From the NCBI GenBank assembly GCA_017306865.1, contig JAFKHH010000013.1, positions 558,001-622,000 on the forward strand: a stretch of 64,000 nt of DNA, written 5' to 3'. Every line of letters starts with the position of its first letter. The stretch's first letter is position 1. This stretch comes from Filimonas sp. (lineage in GTDB: Bacteria > Bacteroidota > Bacteroidia > Chitinophagales > Chitinophagaceae). Positions 17,264-27,255 of the stretch are shown piece by piece. Made by a program: the position numbers and the translations under genes. Below the pieces are notes generated by a model, which saw only the letters and a program-made list of their open reading frames with translations, did not search any database and was not told where the DNA came from.

Positions 17264-17271
17264 TACCTTTG
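17264..17271 (+). promoter_or_regulatory. TAnnTTTG promoter box before the HAD hydrolase
   Basis: TACCTTTG matches the Bacteroidota -7 consensus, 17 bp before the start codon. Confidence 0.65.
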
Positions 17272-17288
17272 CGGCAAATTTTACGAAA

Positions 17289-17945
17289 ATGAGCATCAAG
17301 GCATTTCTCTTCGACATGAACGGAACGATGATCGACGATATGAGCTATCATTCAGTAGCGTGGTTTAATCTTCTGAACGATGACCTCAAAGCCGGGCTTA
17401 CGCGTGAGCAGGTAAATGCACAGATGTACGGCAAAAATGATGAATTGCTCATTCGCATTTTCGGCGAAGGAAAATTTACCAAAGAAGAAATGGATAAGTG
17501 GTCAATGGAAAAAGAACGCCGTTACCAGGCTGCATTTTTGCCACACTTGAAACTGATTGATGGGTTGAATGCTTTTTTGGAAGAAACCTCCAGGGCTAAC
17601 ATACAAATGGCTATCGGCACTGCAGCTATTCCTTTCAATATTGATTTCGTGTTGGATAATTTAAAACTGCGCGAATATTTCCCCGTTATCGTAAGCGCAG
17701 ATGACGTAGCGATCAGTAAGCCACATCCTGAAGTGTTTTTGAAATGCGCAGAACGGCTTGGCGTAAAACCGGAAGAATGTGTAGTGTTTGAAGATGCACC
17801 AAAAGGAGTGGAGGCAGCGCAGGCGGCAGGTATGAAAGCTGTTGCAATTACAACAATGCATGGCAAAGAAGAATTCGGACAATATAATAATATCATACGC
17901 TTCGTAAAAGATTATACAGAATTAAATGTAGCGGATCTGGTATAG
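17289..17945 (+). CDS. HAD-superfamily hydrolase, beta-phosphoglucomutase-like
   Basis: This 218-residue protein has the HAD motifs in order: FDMNGT with nucleophile Asp9, a helical cap (about 15-85), the motif II region GTAAIP (about 112), motif III lysine KPHPEVF (about 144), and motif IV VFEDAPKGVEAA (about 163). The cap and end (GMKAVAITT) resemble beta-phosphoglucomutases and related sugar phosphatases. The usual second Asp of DxD, the general acid, is Asn11 here. This could weaken ordinary phosphatase or mutase chemistry, although related Bacteroidota proteins may share it. The substrate is unknown. Confidence 0.85.
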   Translation: MSIKAFLFDMNGTMIDDMSYHSVAWFNLLNDDLKAGLTREQVNAQMYGKNDELLIRIFGEGKFTKEEMDKWSMEKERRYQAAFLPHLKLIDGLNAFLEETSRANIQMAIGTAAIPFNIDFVLDNLKLREYFPVIVSADDVAISKPHPEVFLKCAERLGVKPEECVVFEDAPKGVEAAQAAGMKAVAITTMHGKEEFGQYNNIIRFVKDYTELNVADLV

Positions 17946-18816
17946 CTCATGCGTCAAAGAGCCGGAAAGTTATTTACTACTAAGGCACAAAGACAGTAAG
18001 AGAAACCAGGGATCGTGAATCGTGAATAGTCTTCGCGTTCTCCTATGTTTGTAAAAACAGCTAAATATCGAAGCGAGGTCTTTTAAACACATAGTAAGCA
18101 TAGGTACAAAGGAACATAGGGTGAGTGTCGCTCTTTTTATTAATAGTCATATTTGATTCATTCAAGAGAACATAGATCACATAGATGAGCCGCTGCGCGT
18201 CTTTTGAGATTAACTGCAGAGCCAGGAAGGATTATTCACGATTGTCGATTCACGTTTCACGATTTTTCTTGCGCTTCTCTGCGTTTTTCTTTGCGTCCTT
18301 TGCAATATTCAGTATGGTTTCAAATCTCAAATTTTAAATCACAAATCCAATTATCGTAAAAACAACGATTTTATTTTGCCCGAATGCAAGTATTTTATTT
18401 AAAAGTATTTTGTTTTAATCTTCTTTTGGGTTTAGTTTGTGCTCAGTTTATATGATTAATGTTTGTACGGCGAAAAAATGCTATTGATTAATAAAATAAT
18501 TAATTAGATTTATTGCCAGATCAAATCTAATATCCAATAATAAAACCTTCCCGAAAGGGGTAAATCCAAATAAAAATTTGTTTCAACCAAATCTTTGAAA
18601 AATGAAATCCTTTGTAAAAACCAAAACTGCAATGCTGCGGGGTTTCGTCAGTCAGCTAATCCAAACTGGCATTAAAAGCATCTTTTTACCCGCAAAAATC
18701 AACTACACATACAGACTTTGTTTGAACAGCTAAACACTGTGCTATAGCGCTGTGTGCCTTGTGCAACGTGCGTTTCAGCATAGCTATGCCTTTTTGTTTA
18801 ACGCAAATCATTTGCA
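17946..18816. repeat. Gene-free 870-bp gap with several repeat families
   Basis: From 18066 to 18122 lies a 10-nt-period array (ACACATAGTA, AGCATAGGTA) that recurs inverted near 28630-28690 and 38050-38110. From 18236 to 18265 is a 7-nt-period TTCACGA array, then a CTCTGCG-type array and an ATTTRAR array to about 18350. From 18360 to 18816 the DNA is AT-rich without repeats. It probably holds the promoter and long 5' region of the giant surface protein. Confidence 0.6.
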
Positions 18817-21800
18817 ATGAAACATTGTTCAATACAGTCCCTGTATGTAGCCGTATTGCCCGGCTCTGCCATAAAACGTAAGAAGAGAAATAGTTCTGAT
18901 ACTACTGGTTTCAAAAACCGTATGGTAATGCAATGCCCACGCGCATTGTTATTAGCATGTGTAATGTTATTGTCAATTGTTTCTGCATTTGCGCAACCTG
19001 TCATCACATCCATCAGTCCTGTTTCTGCAAGTAAGAGCACAACGCTTACTATAAACGGCACAGGGTTCAATGCAACTGCTGCCAACAATATTGTTTTAGT
19101 AGGAGGAGTGAAGGCTACAGTAAAATCAGCCAGCGCTACATCATTAACCGTAGCAATACCAGCAGGTATTTCTAACGTACCCGTAAGTGTTACCAATGGT
19201 ATCCTTACAGCGTATAGCAAGCAATTATTCAACCAGACATTTCCAACATGCGACTCACTTAAGAGCAGCACGTTTGCTTATAACGCCTCATTAACTACAG
19301 GTAACAGTCCTGTACGGATATTAACTGCAGACTTTGACCAGGATGGAAAGCCAGACCTGGTAACAGTTAATAAAAATGCTACAACCGCAACCGTGTTCAG
19401 GAATACCTCAGCGGGCAGCCCGTTAAGTTTTACCACTACTACACTCAATACCGGTGCGACCAACTATGTTGGCGGCGCCATTGGTGATGTAGATGGAGAT
19501 GGAAAGCCAGACCTGGTATTAGTCAATGCTACAGGCAACGTCTTCTCAGTCTTTCGGAATACGAGTACGGGAACTACAATAAGTTTCGCAGGTAAAGTAA
19601 ATTATACTACCGGGGCAACACCTTCAAGTGTTGTCTTTGGCGATTTTGATGGTAATGGAAAATTAGATATTGCAGTTGCAAACAAAGGTGCAAATACCAT
19701 ATCTGTTTTGTTGAACACCTCTACTGCAAGAGGCAGTGTCAGCTATGCTGCACCTGTTACATTTGCTGTAGGTACAGCACCTGCTGATATAGCGGCTGCG
19801 GATATAGATGGAGATGGGAAGCCTGATCTTATTATATCCAACAGTGGTTCAGACAACATCAGTGTGTTACGAAATAATACAACAGTTGTTGGAAACGTTG
19901 TTTTTGACGCTACTGTAAATTTTGCCACAGGAACCAACCCGGCGGGCATTGCTATCGGTGACCTGAATAACGACGGTGCGCCAGACATTGCAGTATTAAA
20001 CGCCACTTCAAACACAGTCTCCGTATTTACCAATACCAGTACAAGCGGTAACGTAGCACTGGTTAAATCAGACATAACATCATTCGGAACAAGAGACCTG
20101 GAAGGCCACCTGGCTATCGGCGATCTCGATGGTGATGCAAAACCTGATCTTGCTGTTGGTACAAACGACGGAAGTTTTGTGTGCCTGAAAAATATTTCAA
20201 CAAGCGTTCCCGTATTTAAAGTACCGGTAGATATTCCGACAGGTAATGGTCCGACTGATATTGCTATTGCAGACTTTGACGGAGATGGAAAGCCCGACCT
20301 CGCAAATATTTATGGTAATACAGCCGACGTATTTCACAATGAAGCAGAGCTGATCACTATACTAGCCTTATCTCCATCATCAGGCATTGCAGGTAATACA
20401 TTAAGCATTATCGGTGCAAACTTTAACTGCATTACCGCAGCTAAAATAAATGGTGTAAGTGCGTCCATTATCTCCAGTACATCATCTCTCATCACAGTAA
20501 CGGTACCTGTAAGTACCTCCGGCCCGGTTACGGTAGAAACGGCTACAGGCGCTGCAGCCGTAAGCCCTGGCAAATATACTTATGTAGGACCGCCTGCAAA
20601 TCTGAAGTATGATTCAACTGTCATAGTTGTAAACTCAGGTGCGGGATCTTTAGATAAAGATGCAAGTTTTGATGACGGTGCATCTACTACGATCACATTC
20701 TCTATTCAGACCAATGCATTAGGCATTACTATTCACTCCGGTAGTGGTAAAATATCGTGGCCTGCATCATTACCAATAGGTAACTATGATCTGCTGGTTA
20801 CAGCTACCAATCAAAACGGTAATACCACAGCGCATTTTAAATTGACGGTGCTGCCATTGCCTCCTGATAACCTGGTGTATAACCCGGATAATTATACGAC
20901 TACATTTGGTACAGCAGGAGCATCCAATGGACCTACTGTTAACTGGAATAACCAGACCGGAACATTTGCTATTATCAGTACGCCTGTTGCCGGTATTACC
21001 ATAGACCCTGTAACCGGCATCATTAGCTGGAACAATGCAGTGCCTATCGGTATATATAAAATTGCAGTAACCGCAACCAATACCGGTGGTACAAGTGCAA
21101 GTGATACAGTAACGTTGACTGTAAAACAACCGGCACCTACAAACTTAATTTACACACCATCCAGCAGAAGCGCTATTTGTAATACAGCGGACAGTTCTAC
21201 TGTACCAGGAGTAAACTGGAATGGTGAAACTGGAACATTCAGCATTACCAATACCGGATTACCTGCGGGCATTGCCATCAATGCTGCAACAGGTGTTATC
21301 AGTTGGTCAACTGCAGTTCCTCTAGGCACGTATATCATTAATGTCGTAGCGCAAAATTCAGGAGGCAACAGCACTCCGGCTACATTCACACTAACCCTTA
21401 ATACAGCTAAGGCTGACTTTTCATATAGTCAGCCTTCCTATTCCGGCACGTACGGTACAGCAGGTGCAGTAAATGCAGCAGTGTTAAACTGGCATTGCAA
21501 CACAGGCACTATTGCAATAGCGCCGTCTACACTTCCTGTAGGTATTACTGTAAACAATGCAGGCAGGCTTACCTGGACTAATACAGTTCCGGCAGGCGCC
21601 TATACGATCACGCTTACTGCAAGTAATACGGGCGGTGACTCTACCGTAACCGTTACGCTGAACATTGCAGCGAAACTGCCTTCCGCATTTAGTTATAACC
21701 CCGCAGACTCAACAGTGACTTTTGGCAATGCAGCGAATTCTGTTGTGCCATCTATTAATTGGGGAGGACAGAATGGTACATTCTCCATTTCCACTACAGG

Positions 21801-24800
21801 ATTGCCAGCGGGTATTACAATAAATGCGACAACTGGCGTCATCAGTTGGACAGGTACTGTACCAGCGGGTACGTATAACCTGACTATTAAAGCAGCAAAC
21901 TCTGTAGGTAGTGTAACTACCACATACTCCATTATTGTAAACCCGGACGTGCCAACTAATCTTGTGTATGCAGGCTCTCCGTACACGACAGATTTTGGTA
22001 CAGCAGGTAACTCAGGTACACCTACAGTGAACTGGCATGGCGAAACCGGTACATTCAATAATGGCAATGCAGCTTCTTTACCAGGCGGTATTTCTGTAAA
22101 CATAAATACAGGTGTTATTACCTGGAACAATACTGTTCCTGTAGGTACATACACGATCAATATAACAGCAGTGAATAGTGCAGGGCCAAGTGTGGCTTTT
22201 GCAGTTATACTGAAAGTATTACCATTGCTGCCAACCAATCTTAACTACACTGGCTCTCCATATACCGGCACATATACGGTAGCAGGTAACTCTGCTACGC
22301 CAACTATAAACTGGGGTGGGGAAGCAGGCTCCTTTTTTATTACCAACAGTGCATCTCTGCCATCGGGCATTACCATCGTTAGTGGCACAGGTATTCTTAA
22401 ATGGAGCAATACCGTTCCTGTAGGCACATATACGATCAATGTGATAGGAACCAATAGCAAAGGAAACAGCAACGTATATGCATACACGTTGATCATTGCA
22501 CCAAAGGCCCCAAGCGGATTTTCTTATACCCCTTCTGTTATGGATGCTACATTCACCATAGCAGGTAACTCTGTTACGCCGGCTATTACATGGAGCGGAC
22601 AGGCAGGTTCATTCTCCATTACATCTGCCGGTTTGCCAGCAGGAATTACAATAGACGGAACAACCGGTATCATCAGTTGGAACAATACTGTACCTATCGG
22701 TACATACACGATAACAGTAAAAGCAACTAACAGCGCAGGCTCACAACAAACCACCTACACATTGAGGGTAAAACCAGGCTTGCCTTCAGCTCCTGTATAT
22801 GCAGGCAACCCTTATATTGCAGATTTTGGCACAACGGGTAGTTCTGCAGTACCAACTATCAACTGGGGCGGCGAGGCAGGTTCATTCGCCATTACAACCA
22901 CTGGTTTACCTACAGGTATTACAATAGATGCAACAACAGGCAAGATCAGTTGGAGCAATACCGTACCTGTTGGCACATATACCATAAACGTTGTTGCCAC
23001 AAACAGTACCGGTACAAGTACAGCTACTACAGTTACCTTAACTGTAAATGCAGTAGTGCCTGTAATTGTTTCTTATGCAGGCAATCCGTTCTCCGGTACG
23101 TATGGCCTTGCAGGCAATTCTGTACTACCTACTGTAAACTGGGGTGGCGAGAGTGGAACATTTGCTGTTACATCAACTTTGCCAACAGGGTTTACATTCA
23201 ATACAACCAACGGCAGGATCAGTTGGAATGGAATAGTACCTGTAGCAACCTACACAGTAGATGTAGTAGCCAAGAACAGTAAAGGCCAGAGTGTAGTATA
23301 TACAGTTACAATAAAGATCAATCCGAAAACACCGGCAAACTTCTCTTATAGTCCGTCTACAGTCGCTATACAGTTTGGTATAACAGGCGTATCGGTAGTA
23401 CCTACCATTGACTGGAACGGAGAGAGTGGCACATTCGCTATTGTGTCTACAGGCTTACCGGCTGGCATTACCATAGATGCATCTACCGGCGTACTCACTT
23501 GCGATGGTACAGTACCTATCGGTACATACGGTATTACGGTTTCAGCTACCAACTCTACCGGTAGTGTAACCACAACGTATGCGTTTAATGTAAAACCAGG
23601 CATACCAACTAATCTCGTATATACACCATCGGGTGCAACCGTTATATATGGAACAGGCGGAAGCTCTAACATACCAACTGTAAACTGGAACGGCGAAGTA
23701 GGCACATTTGCCATTACCTCTACCGGCTTACCGGCAGGTATTACGATCAATGCAACTACAGGTAAAATAACCTGGACGGGTACACTACTCGCTGGTATTT
23801 ATAATATCAATGTAGTTGCTAAAAACAGTTCCGGCAGCAGCACACCGCCTACAGTGTTTGTACTTACCGTTAAACCACTTGCGCCAACAGGCACAATGTA
23901 CGCGCCAAATGATAAGACCCAGGTGATCTATGGCAATACAGGCAAGTCTGTAACACCGGTAATAGACTGGGGTGGTGAAGCAGGCACATTTACAATTACC
24001 AATGCTGTAGATGCAGGTATATCTATTGATAACAAAACCGGCGTGATCAGTTGGGGCAGCACAGTTGCATTAGGTGTGCATACCATACAGGTTAAAGCAA
24101 CCAACTCTGCGGGTAGTATTACTGCTACTTACCAGTTAACGGTTGTAATAGGAGCGCCGACAAACCTTGTATATAATCCAAACAACAAGACAGTAAACAT
24201 AACGGCAGTAGCAGGTAACTCTGCAACACCTACAGTGAACTGGCATGGTGAGACAGGAAATTTCAGTATATCAAATGCGGCAAGTCTGCCGGCAGCCATT
24301 ACCATCAATGCAACAACAGGCGTCATCAGTTGGAACAATACGTTGACTGTTGGAACGTATGTAGTAAAAGCAACTGCAGCAAACAGCGCAGGTAGCATTA
24401 CAGTTAATTATACCATTACCGTAGTAGCAGGCCCGACAGCACTGTCATACTCAAAAGATACATACATCACCAACTTTAGCACACCAGGCTCTTCTGTATC
24501 GCCTACAGTAGGCTGGGGTGGGGAAACAGGTACATTCCTGATAGGAAGCAATCCGGCAGGTGTAACAATAGATCCGGTAACAGGTATTGTAAGCTGGAAC
24601 GATAATGTAGCTGTAGGTACTTATACAATGACTGTAACAGCTAAGAACAGTGGTGGTAGTATTACAACAACGATCAAGCTGATCGTAAACGCATTGCCTA
24701 CTGCCAGCATTACTGGCGGCAAATCTATTTGTGCGGGCGAAAGCGATACACTGCTGGTATCACTCACTGGTAAACAACCTTGGAGCTTTACCTATACAGA

Positions 24801-26187
24801 CGGCACCACACCTGTAACAGTTTCAAATATTAGTGCAGATAAATACACCATTGTTGTAAAACCTTATGTGACTACAACATACAGTGTGTTAACTGTAACG
24901 GATGGTAATGCAACAGATATACCAGTATCAAGCTACACAATAGCTACACTGTACGATCTGCCAACGGCAGAGATTAAAAGCTCTAACAAAACTATGCAGG
25001 TTTGTACCGGGGAAAGCCTGGTGCTGACAGCCAACGATGGTGCTTCTTATAAATGGTCTACCGGCGAAACTACCCAGTCTATAACAGTTAAAGGTTCTGG
25101 TACCTTTAACGTAAGTGTGACCAACAAATTTGGCTGTATCGCCAGCTCTACAGATGCAGTAGTGAAAGTGAACCCTGCACCAACAGGAAAGATTGATCAT
25201 GCAGCAAAAGATACCATCTGTATCGGCAGCACTGTTTCGCTTACTGCAACGGGTGGCGACACGTACCAGTGGTATGTGGATAATGCCGCAATAACAGGGG
25301 CAACAACTGATACATATAAAGCTGATGCAAAAGGTAATTACACCGTGCAGATGATCAGCACCAACGGTTGTAAAGCATTTGCAACAGGCGCTGTTGATAT
25401 CTATGCCGTGAAGAAACCAGCCGCTGATTTCGATTTCGATAAATATTGCACAGGCATTGTAACTGCCTTCAATAACAAAACCATTGTACCTATGCCAACA
25501 GGTAATAAGTATCAGTGGTATTTTGGAGACAATACAACCAGCACCAACATTAACCCGACACACACTTATACAGATGCGAAAAACTACCTTGTTGTATTGA
25601 TCGCTACATCTGATAAATGTCCGCTGCTGGGCGATACGCTTTCTAAAATGATTGCAGTACAGGCCCCTGAAGTAAATAAAGCGTACGAACCAATCAATGC
25701 AGTAATCGGTAAAAAAGAACAGTTGAGCGCGCGCAATATTGGCGCGATCTATACATGGTCACCGGCAAATGCAGGATTGGATAATAACAAAATACAGTCA
25801 CCAACATTAGTGCCTGCAACACAGCAAACATTTACCGTGAAAATTGAAAATGCTGCAGGTTGTGTAGTTGTAGATACATTGTTGGTTCGCGTATTCAAAC
25901 GCAATGAAATATTTGTTCCGAAAGCATTTACACCAAACAATGATGGTCAGAACGACCGCTTGTTCCCATTCCTGGTAGGTATTAGGGAATTGCACTATTT
26001 CCGCGTGTTCAACAGGTGGGGAGCTTTGGTGTATGAATCCAAAGAAGCAAATAATGCATCTGTAGGCTGGGATGGTAAATACAAAGGACTGTTACAGCCG
26101 ATGGAAGGATATGTATGGGTAGCAGAAGCAATAGATGTAGATGGAAACCTTATTAAGCAAAGTGGCAATACCCTTTTAATCAGATAA
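18817..26187 (+). CDS. Giant T9SS type B surface protein with FG-GAP and Ig-like repeats
   Basis: This 2,456-residue secreted protein has an unusual 35-residue N-terminal extension before a signal peptide that ends SAFAQ near residue 60. The true start may be Met36 or Met38. The order of domains is: an IPT/TIG domain (about 61-140); seven FG-GAP/VCBS calcium-binding-type repeats (about 165-505, such as DFDQDGKPDL and DVDGDGKPDL); a second IPT/TIG (about 508-588); and 15 Ig-like repeats of roughly 80-90 residues (about 590-1957), each ending in a pattern like GTYTINVxAxNS. Two further Ig-like domains and a PKD domain (about 2200-2290, YFGDN and HTYTD) follow. A CHU_C/type B sorting domain (about 2364-2456, FVPKAFTPNNDGQNDRLFPF) closes the protein. 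It is most likely an adhesin or gliding-type surface filament exported by the type IX system. Confidence 0.9.
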   Translation: MKHCSIQSLYVAVLPGSAIKRKKRNSSDTTGFKNRMVMQCPRALLLACVMLLSIVSAFAQPVITSISPVSASKSTTLTINGTGFNATAANNIVLVGGVKATVKSASATSLTVAIPAGISNVPVSVTNGILTAYSKQLFNQTFPTCDSLKSSTFAYNASLTTGNSPVRILTADFDQDGKPDLVTVNKNATTATVFRNTSAGSPLSFTTTTLNTGATNYVGGAIGDVDGDGKPDLVLVNATGNVFSVFRNTSTGTTISFAGKVNYTTGATPSSVVFGDFDGNGKLDIAVANKGANTISVLLNTSTARGSVSYAAPVTFAVGTAPADIAAADIDGDGKPDLIISNSGSDNISVLRNNTTVVGNVVFDATVNFATGTNPAGIAIGDLNNDGAPDIAVLNATSNTVSVFTNTSTSGNVALVKSDITSFGTRDLEGHLAIGDLDGDAKPDLAVGTNDGSFVCLKNISTSVPVFKVPVDIPTGNGPTDIAIADFDGDGKPDLANIYGNTADVFHNEAELITILALSPSSGIAGNTLSIIGANFNCITAAKINGVSASIISSTSSLITVTVPVSTSGPVTVETATGAAAVSPGKYTYVGPPANLKYDSTVIVVNSGAGSLDKDASFDDGASTTITFSIQTNALGITIHSGSGKISWPASLPIGNYDLLVTATNQNGNTTAHFKLTVLPLPPDNLVYNPDNYTTTFGTAGASNGPTVNWNNQTGTFAIISTPVAGITIDPVTGIISWNNAVPIGIYKIAVTATNTGGTSASDTVTLTVKQPAPTNLIYTPSSRSAICNTADSSTVPGVNWNGETGTFSITNTGLPAGIAINAATGVISWSTAVPLGTYIINVVAQNSGGNSTPATFTLTLNTAKADFSYSQPSYSGTYGTAGAVNAAVLNWHCNTGTIAIAPSTLPVGITVNNAGRLTWTNTVPAGAYTITLTASNTGGDSTVTVTLNIAAKLPSAFSYNPADSTVTFGNAANSVVPSINWGGQNGTFSISTTGLPAGITINATTGVISWTGTVPAGTYNLTIKAANSVGSVTTTYSIIVNPDVPTNLVYAGSPYTTDFGTAGNSGTPTVNWHGETGTFNNGNAASLPGGISVNINTGVITWNNTVPVGTYTINITAVNSAGPSVAFAVILKVLPLLPTNLNYTGSPYTGTYTVAGNSATPTINWGGEAGSFFITNSASLPSGITIVSGTGILKWSNTVPVGTYTINVIGTNSKGNSNVYAYTLIIAPKAPSGFSYTPSVMDATFTIAGNSVTPAITWSGQAGSFSITSAGLPAGITIDGTTGIISWNNTVPIGTYTITVKATNSAGSQQTTYTLRVKPGLPSAPVYAGNPYIADFGTTGSSAVPTINWGGEAGSFAITTTGLPTGITIDATTGKISWSNTVPVGTYTINVVATNSTGTSTATTVTLTVNAVVPVIVSYAGNPFSGTYGLAGNSVLPTVNWGGESGTFAVTSTLPTGFTFNTTNGRISWNGIVPVATYTVDVVAKNSKGQSVVYTVTIKINPKTPANFSYSPSTVAIQFGITGVSVVPTIDWNGESGTFAIVSTGLPAGITIDASTGVLTCDGTVPIGTYGITVSATNSTGSVTTTYAFNVKPGIPTNLVYTPSGATVIYGTGGSSNIPTVNWNGEVGTFAITSTGLPAGITINATTGKITWTGTLLAGIYNINVVAKNSSGSSTPPTVFVLTVKPLAPTGTMYAPNDKTQVIYGNTGKSVTPVIDWGGEAGTFTITNAVDAGISIDNKTGVISWGSTVALGVHTIQVKATNSAGSITATYQLTVVIGAPTNLVYNPNNKTVNITAVAGNSATPTVNWHGETGNFSISNAASLPAAITINATTGVISWNNTLTVGTYVVKATAANSAGSITVNYTITVVAGPTALSYSKDTYITNFSTPGSSVSPTVGWGGETGTFLIGSNPAGVTIDPVTGIVSWNDNVAVGTYTMTVTAKNSGGSITTTIKLIVNALPTASITGGKSICAGESDTLLVSLTGKQPWSFTYTDGTTPVTVSNISADKYTIVVKPYVTTTYSVLTVTDGNATDIPVSSYTIATLYDLPTAEIKSSNKTMQVCTGESLVLTANDGASYKWSTGETTQSITVKGSGTFNVSVTNKFGCIASSTDAVVKVNPAPTGKIDHAAKDTICIGSTVSLTATGGDTYQWYVDNAAITGATTDTYKADAKGNYTVQMISTNGCKAFATGAVDIYAVKKPAADFDFDKYCTGIVTAFNNKTIVPMPTGNKYQWYFGDNTTSTNINPTHTYTDAKNYLVVLIATSDKCPLLGDTLSKMIAVQAPEVNKAYEPINAVIGKKEQLSARNIGAIYTWSPANAGLDNNKIQSPTLVPATQQTFTVKIENAAGCVVVDTLLVRVFKRNEIFVPKAFTPNNDGQNDRLFPFLVGIRELHYFRVFNRWGALVYESKEANNASVGWDGKYKGLLQPMEGYVWVAEAIDVDGNLIKQSGNTLLIR
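20584..24690 (+). repeat. Tandem Ig-like coding repeats (15 units)
   Basis: Fifteen in-frame units of about 240-270 bp encode He_PIG/putative-Ig domains. The segments encoding GITINATTGVISW and VPVGTYTINV recur with few changes at the DNA level. Such arrays can gain or lose units by recombination, and assemblies may collapse them. Confidence 0.8.
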
Positions 26188-26205
26188 TCTAAACGTTGAA
26201 GTGGT

Positions 26206-27219
26206 ATGAAGAAGCAATTGTTAAACATAAGCCTGATGGTTGTACTAAGTACAATCGCTGTGCATGTGGAGGCGCAGGACCCAAACTTTTCACAATATTT
26301 CAGCTCACCGCTGTGTGTGAACCCGGCTAATACCGGTTTCTTCTACGGCAGCCAGCGCATTGTAGGCAACTATCGCAGGCAATGGTGGGGCGCGGGTGAG
26401 CCGTTTACAACAGCAACCATCTCCTTCGATGCCAAGATCCCGATGGGGGCAGAAGGCAACGATAAGTTAGGCATCGGTGTTATGGCCTTAAACGATAAGG
26501 CCGCAGGAGGGTTAATGAAAAGTAATTATTTTTCCCTGTCCGGTGCTTATCATAAAGCATTGGATGATGAAGGACATACCTCTCTTGGCTTAGGCTTCCA
26601 GGCATCTTATGTAAACAAAATAGTAGACCTGACTAATGCAAGCTTCAGTAACCAATTTACCAGCGGAGGATTTGATCTGTCATTACCTACAGGTGAGAAC
26701 TACCTTGCAGGTTCTACCGCTCATTTTGATGTAAGTACAGGACTGTTATTTAAGCATGACGATGAAAATAAGAACTACTATTTCGGCGTCTCTTATTTTC
26801 ACGTTACCAAACCCAAAGAATCCATTATCAACGATAACAATACAAGAGTTGCTCCAAGACTATCTGCGCAGGCAGGTTTTTCCACTTCTATAGGAGAAAA
26901 CAGGATATTCCTGAGTGCCATGTTTCAAAACCAGGCCAAAGTGAATATGTATGCCCTCGGAGGTGCATTTGCCTATGCATTGCCTAGCAACAACAATGAT
27001 GTAAGCTGGTATATAGGCGGCTGGTATGGCAATACCAACCTATATCCATACACAGGTTTACAATTCAACAATTTCCAGTTTGGCATCACATACGATATCA
27101 TCACCACACAACTGAAAACAGCCAGTCAGAAGAATGGCAGTTTCGAGCTGTCGATGAACTATATCATATTTGGCCATAAGGGTAACAGTGGCGACAAACC
27201 AATGGCGCCGCAATTTTAA
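26206..27219 (+). CDS. PorP/SprF-family T9SS partner protein
   Basis: This 337-residue outer-membrane beta-barrel protein has a signal peptide ending HVEAQ, followed by the family hallmark DPNFSQYFSSPLCVNPANTGF and then RIVGNYRRQWW. PorP/SprF proteins are typically encoded directly downstream of a large type B (CHU_C) T9SS substrate and are needed for its export or anchoring, as in SprB-SprF. That is exactly the arrangement here, with an 18-bp gap. It is therefore probably dedicated to the giant protein. Confidence 0.93.
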   Translation: MKKQLLNISLMVVLSTIAVHVEAQDPNFSQYFSSPLCVNPANTGFFYGSQRIVGNYRRQWWGAGEPFTTATISFDAKIPMGAEGNDKLGIGVMALNDKAAGGLMKSNYFSLSGAYHKALDDEGHTSLGLGFQASYVNKIVDLTNASFSNQFTSGGFDLSLPTGENYLAGSTAHFDVSTGLLFKHDDENKNYYFGVSYFHVTKPKESIINDNNTRVAPRLSAQAGFSTSIGENRIFLSAMFQNQAKVNMYALGGAFAYALPSNNNDVSWYIGGWYGNTNLYPYTGLQFNNFQFGITYDIITTQLKTASQKNGSFELSMNYIIFGHKGNSGDKPMAPQF

Positions 27220-27255
27220 GCAGTCTCAAAAGCAAGTGTAATAAAATTTGATGTT

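Noticed and set aside
18602-18733. Possible 43-residue leader peptide before the giant surface protein
   Set aside because: It has a good ATG position but no recognisable features, and it sits in the AT-rich 5' region.
20584-24690. CRISPR-like regularity in the giant gene
   Set aside because: The units are long, in frame and diverged, and they encode Ig-like domains. No short repeat with spacers is present.
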